Shown: positions 33,896 through 44,302 of the stretch, piece by piece
Numbering within the stretch: the stretch's first letter is position 1
Layout of the letters: each line of letters opens with the position of its first letter
NCBI GenBank assembly: GCA_020636075.1
Contig: JACJYO010000001.1
Coordinates: forward strand, 620,001 to 684,000
Length of the DNA stretch: 64,000 nucleotides
From: Lewinellaceae bacterium
GTDB lineage: Bacteria; Bacteroidota; Bacteroidia; Chitinophagales; Saprospiraceae
Direction: 5' to 3'
Position numbers and translations under genes: made by a program
Notes under the pieces: generated by a model
The model's database searches: none
What the model was told of the DNA's origin: nothing
What the model saw: the letters and a program-made list of their open reading frames with translations, nothing else

Positions 33896-35320
33896 ATGCG
33901 CCTTTTCCTCGCCTTGCTCTTCCTGCCCCTAACCCTCACCGCCCAGCAGCACCCCCATCAGTACATCCAGCCTACCGACCCCCTCGTCCGGCAAAATCTG
34001 GATGAATGGCGCGATCTGAAATTTGGCCTGCTCATGCACTGGGGCACCTACAGCCAATGGGGCATTGTGGAAAGTTGGAGCCTTTGCCCTGAAGACGAGG
34101 GCTGGTGCGAACGCCGCGGGCCATTTGCTGCGGATTGGTACGGGTACAAAAAAGCCTACGAAAACCTGCAAACCAGCTTCCGGCCCACGCGCTTCAACCC
34201 CGAAAAATGGGCTGCCGCCGCACAGGCAGCCGGTATGCGCTACGTGGTTTTCACCACCAAACATCACGATGGATTTTGCATGTTTGATTCCAAACAGACG
34301 GACTACAAGATCACCGACCCCAAATGCCCGTTTTCCAAAAGTCCCCGGGCCGATGTGACCCGTGAAATTTTCAATGCATTCCGGGAAAAGAAATTTAAAG
34401 TAGGCGCCTATTTCTCCAAACCCGACTGGCATAGCCCGGATTTCTGGTGGCCCTACTTCCCACCCAAAGACCGCAATATCAGTTACGACCTGAACAAATA
34501 TCCGGAGCGCTACCAGGCATTTAAAGATTTCACTTTCAGGCAACTGGAAGAGCTTTGCACCAACTACGGCCGCCTCGATCTGCTCTGGCTCGATGGCGCC
34601 TGGGTGCGTCCGGCCAACACGATCGACCGCAACGAATCCTGGCAACGCGGCATTCCCGACGGGCAGGATCTCGACATGCCGAAGATCGCCGCCATGGCCC
34701 GCCAAAAACAGCCGGGTATCCTGATCGTCGACCGCTGGGTCCCCGGGGAATACGAAAACTACCTCACCCCGGAGCAGGGCATTCCCCCTACCCCACTCGG
34801 CGTACCCTGGGAAACCTGTATGACCATGGGTGGCTCCTGGTCCTACGTTTTTGAAGAAAACTATAAAAGCCCGCACCAGCTCATCCACACACTCTGTCAG
34901 GTAGTGAGCAAGGGCGGAAATCTCCTGCTCAACATCGCGCCCGGCCCCGACGGTGAATGGCACCCGGAAGCGTACGAGCGCCTGCAGGCTATCGGCGCCT
35001 GGATGGCTGTGAACAGCGAAGCTATTTACGGCACGGATACACCGGCGAGCGGCCTATTTCAACGCGACAAATTTGTGTTTACCCAAAAAGGGGAAATCCT
35101 GTACGCCATTTACCTGGCTGATGAGCAGGAAACAAAAATGCCCGGTCAGATTCGACTGACCGGGCTGGCTTTATCTTCAACTGCCAGGGTGGAGTTGTTG
35201 GGTGTTGAAACCAAAATTTCACAGAAAATGGAAGGCGGCGACCTGCTGTTGCAATTGCCCGAATCAATTCAGCAAAATCCGCCCTGCGGGTATGCCTGGG
35301 TATTCAAAATACAGCAATAG
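33896..35320 (+). CDS. Alpha-L-fucosidase (GH29), secreted
   Basis: A 474-residue glycoside hydrolase that releases alpha-linked fucose from glycans. The signal peptide is MRLFLALLFLPLTLTAQ. The GH29 barrel has WRDLKFGLLMHWGTYSQWG, RYVVFTTKHHDGFCMFDSKQTDY and LLWLDGAW, with Asp233 as the expected nucleophile. SKGGNLLLNIAPGPDGEWHPEAYERLQAIGAWMAVNSEAIYGT closes the barrel, and a short beta-sandwich follows. There is no T9SS sorting tail, so it is probably periplasmic. It is convergent with a frameshifted SUMF1-type gene 7 nt away. Confidence 0.94.
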   Translation: MRLFLALLFLPLTLTAQQHPHQYIQPTDPLVRQNLDEWRDLKFGLLMHWGTYSQWGIVESWSLCPEDEGWCERRGPFAADWYGYKKAYENLQTSFRPTRFNPEKWAAAAQAAGMRYVVFTTKHHDGFCMFDSKQTDYKITDPKCPFSKSPRADVTREIFNAFREKKFKVGAYFSKPDWHSPDFWWPYFPPKDRNISYDLNKYPERYQAFKDFTFRQLEELCTNYGRLDLLWLDGAWVRPANTIDRNESWQRGIPDGQDLDMPKIAAMARQKQPGILIVDRWVPGEYENYLTPEQGIPPTPLGVPWETCMTMGGSWSYVFEENYKSPHQLIHTLCQVVSKGGNLLLNIAPGPDGEWHPEAYERLQAIGAWMAVNSEAIYGTDTPASGLFQRDKFVFTQKGEILYAIYLADEQETKMPGQIRLTGLALSSTARVELLGVETKISQKMEGGDLLLQLPESIQQNPPCGYAWVFKIQQ

Positions 35321-35327
35321 GAATTTC

Positions 35328-36211
35328 CTATTGTTTCTTTTCCAATACCGTAATCAACGGTCGGAAACCGATAAACGGCGAAGCATCGGTAATTCCGGCG
35401 AACTCGTCGGGCGCGTCGATGCGGATGTCGTAGCCCGTGCTGTTGAAGCAACCGCCTTTAGTGCGACCTTCCTGAGCGAGCATTTCAGCAACATTTCCAC
35501 TCATATTATACAAGCCGAAATCGTTGGCGGAGAATACTTTCCCCTTGGTTGGTCCGACGAAAATGGGACCAGCATGTACGTTGGCCGACGCTCTCTTGAG
35601 CGCATCCTTTTTTACTTCTATTTCGCCGGTATCCGGATTGCGGTGAATGGATTCATCACCAACACGACGAAAGTTGTACAGAAACTGTCCTTTGGAATTG
35701 CGCAGGTAGTTCCCATGTGGATATGGCGCATCTTTATGTCCGGCACGGGCGGCATACATCCACTCCGTTTCCGAAGGCAGCCGGACTTTGATGATTTCGT
35801 CCGGGTACTTGGCTTGCAAGGTTTTTTCCAGCCATTCGCAATACAACAAAGCGGCTTCGCGGCTGACGTTAACAACCGGGTAATCTTCAAAAGCCGGGTG
35901 CTGATGATAATGTTCAACAAACGGTTGCATATATGCGCCGGGAATATCCCAACCTTCCGGGTGCACACGGGCTTTTTCTAAATCGGCGGTGCGTCCCTCC
36001 CGCTCCAGCGCAGCGAGAAACTCGCGGTAGTTCAGGTTGCTGACTTCCGTGGCCTGCATAAAAAGCCTTGAATGGCCAGTTCTTTCCCATCCTGTTCAAT
36101 CTGGCCGGAAGGGATGTAAACATAGGCCTTGGGCAGTTTGATCTTTTTCGGTGGTTGCGGAGTGGAGGCGGTAAAAAAAGCGAGACAGCAAAGTAAGATG
36201 AGTTGTTTCAT
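35328..36211 (-). pseudogene. SUMF1/formylglycine-generating-type protein, frameshifted
   Basis: A SUMF1-like (FGE-sulfatase) domain protein read in two frames. The 5' part starts at 36211 with a signal peptide (MKQLILLCCLAFFTAS) and runs through KAYVYIPSGQIEQDGKELAIQGF. After a run of five T (minus strand, near 36060) the family sequence continues one frame over as MQATEVSNLNYREFLAAL, then RLPSETEWMYAARAG and NDFGLYNMSGNVAEML. One extra T would join them. So it is either a recent pseudogene or a base-calling error in a homopolymer. Such domains act in enzyme maturation, gliding (GldJ/GldK-like) or as binding modules; the role here is unknown. Confidence 0.8.
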
Positions 36212-36312
36212 AGATCGTTTTTTTGATGTGAACAGCCAATTGAAAAGGCAAAAGGAAGGGGAATATTTTGCACTATGCCGCTTTTAACCACCAACTGCTA
36301 TTATATTGCTTA

Positions 36313-37062
36313 TCAGTCGGTTTGCTTATCCATGGCCAGCCTAAACCCTAGCACCGCAAGCCCAATATCGCGGTCGTTGCGGATACGCGCAGTTACACGA
36401 CATTCTTCCCGCTGACTTCTAAAAGAGCCACCCCGGCAGACATGCTCTGCTTCTTTTTTATCCGGCATTGTACAACCCGGATAGGGCCCATACTGATCCT
36501 GGCACCACTCCCAGGCATTTCCACTCATGTCGCAAAGACCCAGTTCATTTGGTTTGAGTGAACCGACTGGATGTGGTTCCCAGCGGGCTGTCCATTTTGT
36601 CCAGGCCACCTCATCGATCGTGTTACTTCCGGCATACAGAAAACCTCGACTAAACGAACCTCCTCGAGCAGCAAATTCCCATTCTGCTTCGCTGGGTAGC
36701 CGATACTGTTCGCCGGTCAGCTGGTTAAGTTTTTTAATAAACACCTGTATTTCCTGCCAGCTCACCCCAGTTACCGGGCAACTATCGCAATTCACGGGAT
36801 AATGGCGCGGGTTATTACCCATAACGGCCAACCATTGCGCATGTGTCACTTCGTATTTGCCTATGGCAAAACTTTGAATGGTAACCTGATGCGGGCACTC
36901 GTCTGCCGTATTCTTTGACCCTCCAATATTGGGATCCGGTTGTCCCATTTGAAACGTACCGCCTTTGACTTCAACAACAGGGTAGTCGAATGAAAAAGTT
37001 GTGTTGGTGCTGAATATGCCGTGGTAAATTATCAAGGCGAGCCAAAATGCAGGGGTGGGCAT
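36313..37062 (-). CDS. SUMF1/formylglycine-generating-type protein
   Basis: A 249-residue exported protein with a hydrophobic N-terminus (MPTPAFWLALIIYHGIFS). It has the complete SUMF1 domain: VKGGTFQMGQPDPN, FAIGKYEVTHAQWLAVMG, PVTGVSWQEIQVFIKKLNQL, YRLPSEAEWEFAARGG, GLCDMSGNAWEWCQD, CRGGSFRS and LGFRLAMD. The two cysteines that form the FGE active site in true sulfatase-maturing enzymes are not evident at the usual place, so it is more likely a binding or structural relative. It lies upstream of a second, broken SUMF1 gene. Confidence 0.88.
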   Translation of the reverse strand: MPTPAFWLALIIYHGIFSTNTTFSFDYPVVEVKGGTFQMGQPDPNIGGSKNTADECPHQVTIQSFAIGKYEVTHAQWLAVMGNNPRHYPVNCDSCPVTGVSWQEIQVFIKKLNQLTGEQYRLPSEAEWEFAARGGSFSRGFLYAGSNTIDEVAWTKWTARWEPHPVGSLKPNELGLCDMSGNAWEWCQDQYGPYPGCTMPDKKEAEHVCRGGSFRSQREECRVTARIRNDRDIGLAVLGFRLAMDKQTD

Positions 37063-37190
37063 ATGTCGAAGAGTTTATAACCGCTCAAATTGCATTTTGA
37101 ACAGGTTGTTTTGCGGATCAATTTCAGATGGTCCAAATATGCTAAAAATTCACTGGTAAACCTGAAACCTGTAATCCCCCAATTCATACC

Positions 37191-37229
37191 AAACCACCCC
37201 GGCCCTAAAAAAGAGCCGGGGTGGTTTTT
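37191..37229 (-). terminator. Strong hairpin after the first T9SS adhesin gene
   Basis: AACCACCCCGGC (37192-37203) pairs with GCCGGGGTGGTT (37215-37226), a 12-bp perfect stem. It begins 27 nt past the stop of the minus-strand adhesin gene. The T-run is better on the plus strand, but no plus-strand gene lies upstream. Confidence 0.7.
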
Positions 37230-37234
37230 ATTGT

Positions 37235-37257
37235 CGCGAACCAACGGTTCGCGTTAC
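37235..37257 (-). repeat. GTAAC-foot palindrome at the stop of the first adhesin gene
   Basis: On the minus strand GTAAC is followed by CGCGAACC-GTT-GGTTCGCG, and the TAA is the stop codon after KKMIQTK. Confidence 0.85.
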
Positions 37258-40200
37258 TTTGTCTGAATCATCTTCTTCACCGCGCTATCTGTCGGTGTTT
37301 TCACTTTATAGTACAGGACTCCGGTCGTTTCTAACAAGGTACGATCCAAGTTGAAGGCATTGTAGCCCTGGCCAAAGTCACCGGTCGTGCTGTAAAGCAA
37401 GCGGCCCGCTTCGTCGTAGACTGTCAGCGCAGCTTCCGTTGCCGCAGGCAAATAAAAACCGACCTGCGTGCGGTGTGTCCACGGGTTAGGTTGGTTCTGA
37501 TACAATTCGAAACCCTGGCCTGCGATCACCGGTCCGTTCTGGCCATCGAAGCGCAGGGCAATTGCCAGAACGTCCGCCTTCGCCGAGGCTTCGGCGGATA
37601 AATACGCCTCAGCCTTGGTGATCTGGCCCGATACTTTCAGCATCTGACTCAAGGTTCCGGACTTGTACGCACGGAAAGTCACTGCGAAGGCACCGTGCAC
37701 ACGTTCGTTGTCGAAGGAAGTCGTCAGGCAGTTGCGGTCGTTGAATATCCCGAAATTGTGCACGCTCATTCCGTCGGACTCCGGTGTTACCTCTAACACC
37801 TCCATATCCGGGAAATAGAGGGTAAACTGGTAACCTTTTACTTTTTGGTTGGCCTGGAAGTTGACTGTGAAGACTTCGCCGGCTTTGATTTCCTGCCGAC
37901 TACCAGTCGGCGTTACATCAAAAAGCAGTTCGCCCGAAGTACGGTCTTCCACCGAAATGAGGCTGCTGGTTACCGCATTGCCATTCACGTCGCCTACTTT
38001 GACGGATATAAAATCCTGGTTCGGCAGATTTCCAAGCAAATCAGGCGTTTGCGTTATTTCCGGAAAAACCGTTTGAAAAGGATTCAGTGGGTCAGGGAAA
38101 TTATAGGTTTTATCGATAAAACGCCACGAACTGTTTGCCGGCAAATTCGTATAAATCCCGAGGATCAGCTTGCGCAATTCAACTACGTCAAACGTGGTCA
38201 GCGAGCGGCTGTTGTTGGCATCTGCAGCAATCATCCGGTAAGGTGAACTGAGTGGCTCCAGGCCTAGAATATGTTTGTTGATCAGCACCAGATCGAAGGT
38301 TGACACCCCGTTGAGCGGATCATCATCTTTCATTGGAGACACAGTGATATCACCACTCATCGGTAGATTCGGAAACAAATACTTGCCGTCGGGGTCGGTT
38401 GGCTGAAATAATCCGCCAATTGGTATTACCGGGTTACTGCCTGTTAGTCCAACGATTGCCGCTTCCAAACCGGCGCCGTTTTCTGTTTTCAGAGCACCGG
38501 CTACTGTCGCGCTGTTTACCAGACACTGGCCGTTGTTATCCTGCACGATAACGTACGTTTCGCAGTAATCGGCATTGCCGTCGAGGTCGATCGCCCACAA
38601 CTCAACCAACTGCGTACCCAGGTCATCACAAGTGAATAAAACGCCGGATTGCGGTGTTACACCATCTGCTTCAAAGGGAAAGCCGGTGCCGGTGCCGGCC
38701 CGCCGGATGCCCAACTGCAGTTGATCGGCAGGAGTGTAGTTGTCCTCGGCATATTGCAAAAAATCTGTAGCCCACAACTGGACGGTGGCATCGGGCATAA
38801 TATTGACGCTTAAACCGTTGATGCAAACAACCGTAGGCGCTTTTTCATCTTTGACAACAAATTTGTTCTCACACAGGGTTTCATTGCCGCAGCCGTCAGC
38901 GAGTATCCACAACACCCTATGGTTGCCATAGGGCAATTCCGGCACTACGTAGCTATCCGGCTGATCTTGTGTGTTCCATCGCACTGCCGCTGTGAGTTTT
39001 CCGCTGCTAACCGCAGTTTGCAGCGCAAACCGGTACTGTTCGCTTGCCGGTACGGGCCGCTGATCAAACGCGCGGGCTGTGCCACCCAAAAAGTTTGGAT
39101 TGCCAGCATTGCCATACATCACCGTATTTACTGCGGGCAAATCGGCACTGTTGACCACGGTCTCCTGAACATCATCCCCGTTCAAATCGAGGAACAGCAA
39201 ATAGTTAATATTAAGGCTGGCGCCTGCACATGCCCCATGGCCTGTAGTCGACAAATCCACCAGACCTTCGCATAAGTTGTGGCTACCTGTTTTATTATCC
39301 GTCCAATAGGATTTGTTCCACAATTCGGAAGCATTCAGCGTCAGATCGCCAAACAACAGCGGGCTGTCTGCACATTGTTCCACTATCGGCGGCTTTGTGT
39401 CCAACACTTTTATCAGTTGGGTGTATTCGTAGCATTTGGCAGTGGGAGACCAGAACGAACTGTAGTCGGTGGCTTGTGGGCTTCCGGACGTCACTTTTAC
39501 TGTTGTTGGCGACCAGGGCGCCGGTGTACCGGGTGGCGCAACGATCGGTCCGATCAGGTTTTGCGGAGCATTCAGCGTCGCACTCGGTGTGGGGTTGGGC
39601 ACCACAACGCATCCTCCACCGGGTTGGTAATCGCACCAGTCGATAACACGCCAGGTGCGTTCAATATAATAACAGGCATCCGGCACCACAGCGTAGGTAT
39701 TATCCGTGTAGGACACGCCGAACAGCTCGCAATCTTTTCCAAAAAATTCCGGTTTCCCGAACAAACCACTTGTATCGCAAAGGGAAATATGCACGTCATC
39801 CGGAAATTTGATCGCATAGTTTACATCGCGTTCTACAACAATCTGTTGGGTGCACTGGCTGGTTTGCCCCCCGCAATCATACACGGTAAATGTGCGCACC
39901 AGGGTGCCTTTGTTACATAAGGAGTCAAATTGTGTACTGTTCAGTTCATGGACCAGGCCGGACTTGTTTTTATATTTCTTTGTTGCGTCCAGACAGCAAT
40001 TGTCTTCAAGGCTTGGCAATCCGTAAACTGCTAATGTCGGGTCAAAATTTTCACAGGAAACCGTCACATCTGCCGGCGCCTGACAACCCGGCTTCAGCTT
40101 GTCCTGAACCTCTACTTTAATCAAGGTTTCATTGAATAGCGGCAAATTATTCGGGCCAAGACTCAGTTTCCCCAAGGCATCAAGTTGATAACAGCGCAAT

Positions 40201-43200
40201 ACCAATGTTTGCGTAGTCCCGGCCTCACAGCAGTAAAACCGGATCGAGTCGGATTCACTGATTGCCCGCATATATTCGCTTTTGAGGTCTGGAAAGGTAT
40301 CCTGACAGGGCGGCGCGCCGTTTACGTGGTTCAAACCGAGGATACAGTCCGAGTAAGGCGGTTGCCGGCGTACGGTAACCTTGATAAAATTACAATTGTC
40401 GTACGAACCCTGGTCAAAGGCAGTTGCCGATAGCGTGGCAACACCGGAGAAGTGAATGCCATCGGCATTGGGTTCATAACAGTCATTCGGGTCATCCGCA
40501 TTCAATGCCACCGTGGTCAGGCTATGTCCGACGGCCACCGGCGGGGTATAATCCCGAACCGAGAGTGTAAACGAGCAGGATTTTAAATTTCCACAAGCAT
40601 CTTCGACTTTGTAATAAACATGGTGATTCCCCAAAGGCAAACAGGGCGTATTGCCATACAAAGCAAGCGTATCGGGATTTGCCGGATCATTGCCCGGAAA
40701 ATTGGTAAGTGCCCCGGTCACATTGTGTACCAAAGTGGTATCGCCGGAATATTGATTGAACACCACAACACTGCCCTGCACACTTGCAATTGCTGAGCAG
40801 GCATCGGCCACCACCACATTCGGCAGGTCCACCGTAGCACAACAGGTATACAAATCGGTGGAGACCGTGAGGTTGGCCGGGCAAGTCATAGCTGGTGCCT
40901 CCCGGTCAAGTACCTGGATCAGTTGCATGGCCTGCATCGATTGCGCTTTACAGACATCTACGATTGACCAGGTCCGGTTAATCGTGTATGATCCCGGGCA
41001 AATATCCACCACGATATCGTTGAAAGACCAATTGATCGAAGAACAGCCATTGGGTTTTCCGAAAACATAGGGCATACCCTGCAAACCCTGACCCTCGATC
41101 CAGTTCGGTGTCGGGAAAGCACCGGCGCATTCAAATGCAGGTGCGCTGATATCATTGAAGTCGGGCGGCAAGACCAAATCGGTAAAATCCGGACGTTTCA
41201 GCCGGATGGTTTGCACCACTTTGCTAGTGTTATTATTGGCATCCTTTGCCGTCCAGCTGCGTTTAATAATTGTGGACAAGCCGGTAGAACAGGGTTGGGA
41301 TAATAATTCGTCGGTATAACTCAACGTGACATCACTACAGCCATCCAGCAGTGTTGCAGGAACAACAAAACTGTTTTGGGTCACCTGGGTTACCTGATCC
41401 GGAAATTTTAGTTTCCCTGGAAAACCTGCTGAAAACGTTGCCCGGTACCGCACGATCAATTTTACCTCCTCTACCAGGGCCATATCGCCAAAACCATTCA
41501 GATCACGCACCCGAAGTTTCCAGGTGCCCTTGAGAGGTTTTCCATCGAATACAGTCAATGTCCCCAGGTTAAAGGGGATTTGAGCGTGTTGGTTGGTTGT
41601 GAAATCCGTGCAGTCCTGGTTCCCGCTGCCTTCATCATCAAAGCGCACCCAAAGCGGGCCGGTGCATCCGGTTTGTTGCTGCCATAAAAGCGATTTGGTG
41701 CCTGCCGGATTTTCAAGAGTCAGTTCCAGGTTTTTTTCAAAAACATCTCCGGTGACCTTCAGGTAAACATCTATATCCTCTACCAGGCCATCGGCAGGCA
41801 CGTTGACCGGGATATTGATCTCCTGCGTCTGAAAATCGCTGACACTTACCGGCAATACCGTCGCGGGTACGAACTCATTAACCATAGAGGCCAGTGCGTT
41901 ATGGGTAGGCGCTGTATCAAAATTGCAGGGGAGTTCCACATCCATTACATTCAAGGACGGGGGCAGTTTATCCTCGACAACCACTGTCCCCTGGCACATG
42001 TTCCCGGTGCCTGGCTCCGTTACCCGCAAACCATATGATTTGCCAACGTCGATACTCGTGAGATAAGCAGGCACCCAGGGCCCGTCTTGAAATGGCGGAA
42101 TTTTATCCACCTGAACGAGATAGGCATCATAGCACTGATAGGGTCCGCCCAGGAGGATGTCATCCGCATTCAACTGTTTGGTGCACGTGGAATCCAGCGA
42201 TACATTTACCGTTCCGGCACAGATCAAACTGCTGGTTGCTTTATCATACGGCAAAACCGATACTTTAAAAGAAGCGGTCGCCGTGTTGCCGGATTTGTCT
42301 TTTCCCTGAAAAATATTGATTGTAGTGCCGATCGGAAACTCCGCTCCGGAGGGCAGGCCGGCAAGTTGCTGCGGGATCACTTGGGTCGACGTATACTTCA
42401 CATAGCCGTTAAACGCCCTGGATTGAAAGGTGTCGCCAAAAGGGTACACTTTGGAAGCGCCTGGTTTGGAAGATACCCGCAAAGCGCCGTCATTAATTTC
42501 CCGCTGAATGCCGCTACCCATGCCTGTACTTCGAACCGGGGCTCCGATGGAACTGGTCAGGTAAATCCCTTTTGAAGCGCCCGGTGCCAGTGAAATCGCA
42601 AAATCGGTCATGGGCGTACCTGTATCGGGCCCTTCGGAAACGACGGAACGAGTACCGGCAAGTGACCAGGCGGCAGGGTTGCTTTCCACCCCTTGCCAAG
42701 TCGCCGCAGCGACCGTTTCGTACACTTCCATGGGCCATGTCCCTTCGTCCAATGCCGGGCCAAATTCTGTAATTACAATAGGGCCGGTAGTAAGATTTTG
42801 GATATCAAACATGATACCGGCTGCGCCATTGTTAAAATCGAGGGGATGATTCACTGTACCCGCAGGTTGCGAGGGGCAATTGTCAAAAGCAGTCACCGTA
42901 TAACTCAACGGTGCGGCGCATGCACCCGGGTCCAAATTTATGACGACATCGTCGGGGACATCAATTACCGGTAGTGAAGTATCGGCAACAAGGACCAATT
43001 GCGGCGCTAAGGCCACCAGGCCGCCCGAACAGGGATCTGTCAGCTGCCAGGAAACTACATTTACCCCAACCGGAACATCAGGAATTGTTATGGTAGCAGG
43101 TACGGGCGCAGGAATCTTAACCGCCGTGCCTTCATTGATCTGATACCAAAGGTCAAATGCAGCCAGGCATGCGCCGGGTTGAATGTTAGGCGGTGTTGTT

Positions 43201-43826
43201 TTTATATCGGCGCCACAAGATCCGGACTGGGCAGCCACTGGAATTGTGGTCGATGCTGTCATGGTGCAAACATCAGCCGGCACTTCAGCAACTATCGCAA
43301 CCCAGCCACTTTTGTCTATCGTCTGGTCTGAATCAAAGGCAAAAGTCAAGGCGCCGGATGTATTGGCTGAAGTAGCACGAACCACCCCCGGAGCAATATT
43401 CCGTGGTGCATTTGTCCCCTGCCAACTTCCGGCTCCACCTGAAAAAGGGTTCGGCAAACCGGAAAGTACAGTAGTACCAATACCCGAACTGATTTGCGGT
43501 GCTCCTGTATCCGGACCGTCGTAGACAAAAAGTCCGTCAAACCCGGCTTCTGTGTAAAAAGCCGTAAACCTGACTACAATTTTGTTCCCGGGAGCTGATG
43601 GTAAAAATGTAATAACTGAACCGAAACCAGATGACGCGCTATAGGTGTTATTCACTCCGCCATCATCGGTAAAAATATAAGAACAGCCCAATGATGGGTC
43701 CATCGTGATGGAAACCGGCCCGGTATTCAGCGGCATAGAAATTTGCGGTTGAGCAACGGCCAAAGATGCGCTGCACCAGACTATCCAAACAGCTAAAAAA
43801 CTGCTGGAAGACATATTACTTTTCAT
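37254..43826 (-). CDS. T9SS-sorted giant surface protein with CUB, HYR, P-like, dockerin-like and cohesin-like modules
   Basis: A 2190-residue secreted protein. Order: signal peptide (SFLAVWIVWCSASLAVAQ); CUB-like domain (about 30-185, with VYDGPDTGAPQIS); HYR beta sandwiches around DNC motifs, interrupted by an unrecognised domain; a proprotein-convertase P-like domain (about 660-795, LELTLENPAGTKS, GTWKLRVRDLNGFGD). Many Cys-rich HYR modules follow, then a carboxypeptidase-regulatory-like fold, a dockerin-like duplication (about 1835-1950, STFDLVLINKHILG and LTTFDVVELRKLILG), a cohesin-like domain and a type A T9SS tail (about 2105-2190, LYQNQPNPW). Its C-terminal 1,600 residues are paralogous to the next giant. 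It is probably an adhesin or cell-surface scaffold; the ligand is unknown. The small exported gene at 43886 lies just upstream. Confidence 0.93.
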   Translation of the reverse strand: MKSNMSSSSFLAVWIVWCSASLAVAQPQISMPLNTGPVSITMDPSLGCSYIFTDDGGVNNTYSASSGFGSVITFLPSAPGNKIVVRFTAFYTEAGFDGLFVYDGPDTGAPQISSGIGTTVLSGLPNPFSGGAGSWQGTNAPRNIAPGVVRATSANTSGALTFAFDSDQTIDKSGWVAIVAEVPADVCTMTASTTIPVAAQSGSCGADIKTTPPNIQPGACLAAFDLWYQINEGTAVKIPAPVPATITIPDVPVGVNVVSWQLTDPCSGGLVALAPQLVLVADTSLPVIDVPDDVVINLDPGACAAPLSYTVTAFDNCPSQPAGTVNHPLDFNNGAAGIMFDIQNLTTGPIVITEFGPALDEGTWPMEVYETVAAATWQGVESNPAAWSLAGTRSVVSEGPDTGTPMTDFAISLAPGASKGIYLTSSIGAPVRSTGMGSGIQREINDGALRVSSKPGASKVYPFGDTFQSRAFNGYVKYTSTQVIPQQLAGLPSGAEFPIGTTINIFQGKDKSGNTATASFKVSVLPYDKATSSLICAGTVNVSLDSTCTKQLNADDILLGGPYQCYDAYLVQVDKIPPFQDGPWVPAYLTSIDVGKSYGLRVTEPGTGNMCQGTVVVEDKLPPSLNVMDVELPCNFDTAPTHNALASMVNEFVPATVLPVSVSDFQTQEINIPVNVPADGLVEDIDVYLKVTGDVFEKNLELTLENPAGTKSLLWQQQTGCTGPLWVRFDDEGSGNQDCTDFTTNQHAQIPFNLGTLTVFDGKPLKGTWKLRVRDLNGFGDMALVEEVKLIVRYRATFSAGFPGKLKFPDQVTQVTQNSFVVPATLLDGCSDVTLSYTDELLSQPCSTGLSTIIKRSWTAKDANNNTSKVVQTIRLKRPDFTDLVLPPDFNDISAPAFECAGAFPTPNWIEGQGLQGMPYVFGKPNGCSSINWSFNDIVVDICPGSYTINRTWSIVDVCKAQSMQAMQLIQVLDREAPAMTCPANLTVSTDLYTCCATVDLPNVVVADACSAIASVQGSVVVFNQYSGDTTLVHNVTGALTNFPGNDPANPDTLALYGNTPCLPLGNHHVYYKVEDACGNLKSCSFTLSVRDYTPPVAVGHSLTTVALNADDPNDCYEPNADGIHFSGVATLSATAFDQGSYDNCNFIKVTVRRQPPYSDCILGLNHVNGAPPCQDTFPDLKSEYMRAISESDSIRFYCCEAGTTQTLVLRCYQLDALGKLSLGPNNLPLFNETLIKVEVQDKLKPGCQAPADVTVSCENFDPTLAVYGLPSLEDNCCLDATKKYKNKSGLVHELNSTQFDSLCNKGTLVRTFTVYDCGGQTSQCTQQIVVERDVNYAIKFPDDVHISLCDTSGLFGKPEFFGKDCELFGVSYTDNTYAVVPDACYYIERTWRVIDWCDYQPGGGCVVVPNPTPSATLNAPQNLIGPIVAPPGTPAPWSPTTVKVTSGSPQATDYSSFWSPTAKCYEYTQLIKVLDTKPPIVEQCADSPLLFGDLTLNASELWNKSYWTDNKTGSHNLCEGLVDLSTTGHGACAGASLNINYLLFLDLNGDDVQETVVNSADLPAVNTVMYGNAGNPNFLGGTARAFDQRPVPASEQYRFALQTAVSSGKLTAAVRWNTQDQPDSYVVPELPYGNHRVLWILADGCGNETLCENKFVVKDEKAPTVVCINGLSVNIMPDATVQLWATDFLQYAEDNYTPADQLQLGIRRAGTGTGFPFEADGVTPQSGVLFTCDDLGTQLVELWAIDLDGNADYCETYVIVQDNNGQCLVNSATVAGALKTENGAGLEAAIVGLTGSNPVIPIGGLFQPTDPDGKYLFPNLPMSGDITVSPMKDDDPLNGVSTFDLVLINKHILGLEPLSSPYRMIAADANNSRSLTTFDVVELRKLILGIYTNLPANSSWRFIDKTYNFPDPLNPFQTVFPEITQTPDLLGNLPNQDFISVKVGDVNGNAVTSSLISVEDRTSGELLFDVTPTGSRQEIKAGEVFTVNFQANQKVKGYQFTLYFPDMEVLEVTPESDGMSVHNFGIFNDRNCLTTSFDNERVHGAFAVTFRAYKSGTLSQMLKVSGQITKAEAYLSAEASAKADVLAIALRFDGQNGPVIAGQGFELYQNQPNPWTHRTQVGFYLPAATEAALTVYDEAGRLLYSTTGDFGQGYNAFNLDRTLLETTGVLYYKVKTPTDSAVKKMIQTK
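37573..37598. repeat. Palindrome inside the first adhesin gene (C-terminal region)
   Basis: CGCCGA/TCGGCG stem with nested TCCGCC/GGCGGA arms. It encodes LSAEASAKA, where the paralogous protein has a four-residue-shorter loop (AYAIDAADV). Confidence 0.6.
37895..37916 (-). repeat. GTAAC-foot palindrome inside the first adhesin gene
   Basis: On the minus strand GTAAC is followed by GCCGACT-GGT-AGTCGGC. It encodes VTPTGSR, where the paralogue has the shorter ANDR. The stem sequence differs fully from the CGAACC members but the foot is the same. Confidence 0.7.
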
Positions 43827-43885
43827 AGAGATTAGAATAAAAAACGAGCTGTATTACTTTTTAGAACTGCTGTGTTTAGCAGCTC

Positions 43886-44302
43886 CTACAAATCAGTCAA
43901 TAATGTCACCGCTTCATCGTACAAAAGTCGCAGCGTTGATTCCGGAGTAAAAGCCTGTTCGTAAAGTCCTCCCACAGAAGCCGCATCCGGTAATGCAGCA
44001 TCTATAGCCTGGGCAACCGTCATTTCAGAAAGCAGCCCACGCAGGATAGCTTTATAAAAAAATATTCGCCGCAACAAATCGGTATAGGGCGTTGTACCGG
44101 GCGTCAGGCCCTGTAATTGGGGCTGTAGTATTTCCAGTTTATTTTGAACTTGAAGTTGTGCCGCTGCAGGGGCTAACCAATGAACGGCAGGATCATTTGC
44201 AGGAGCCTGTTGCAGTTTTTGTGCAAGGCTGGTGCCACATAGTAAAAACAACCCTCCAATTATCAGGAACCTGATATGCCTTTCGGATTTGAAATTCATC
44301 AT
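43886..44302 (-). CDS. Small exported helical protein upstream of the adhesin gene
   Basis: A 138-residue protein with signal peptide (HIRFLIIGGLFLLCGTSLAQ) and a mainly helical mature part (LQVQNKLEILQPQLQGLTPGTTPYTDLLRRIFFYKAILRGL). I recognise no family. It lies 59 nt upstream of the 2190-residue T9SS protein on the same strand and could be its periplasmic or surface helper. A small imperfect hairpin at 43864-43885 lies between them. Confidence 0.68.
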   Translation of the reverse strand: MMNFKSERHIRFLIIGGLFLLCGTSLAQKLQQAPANDPAVHWLAPAAAQLQVQNKLEILQPQLQGLTPGTTPYTDLLRRIFFYKAILRGLLSEMTVAQAIDAALPDAASVGGLYEQAFTPESTLRLLYDEAVTLLTDL

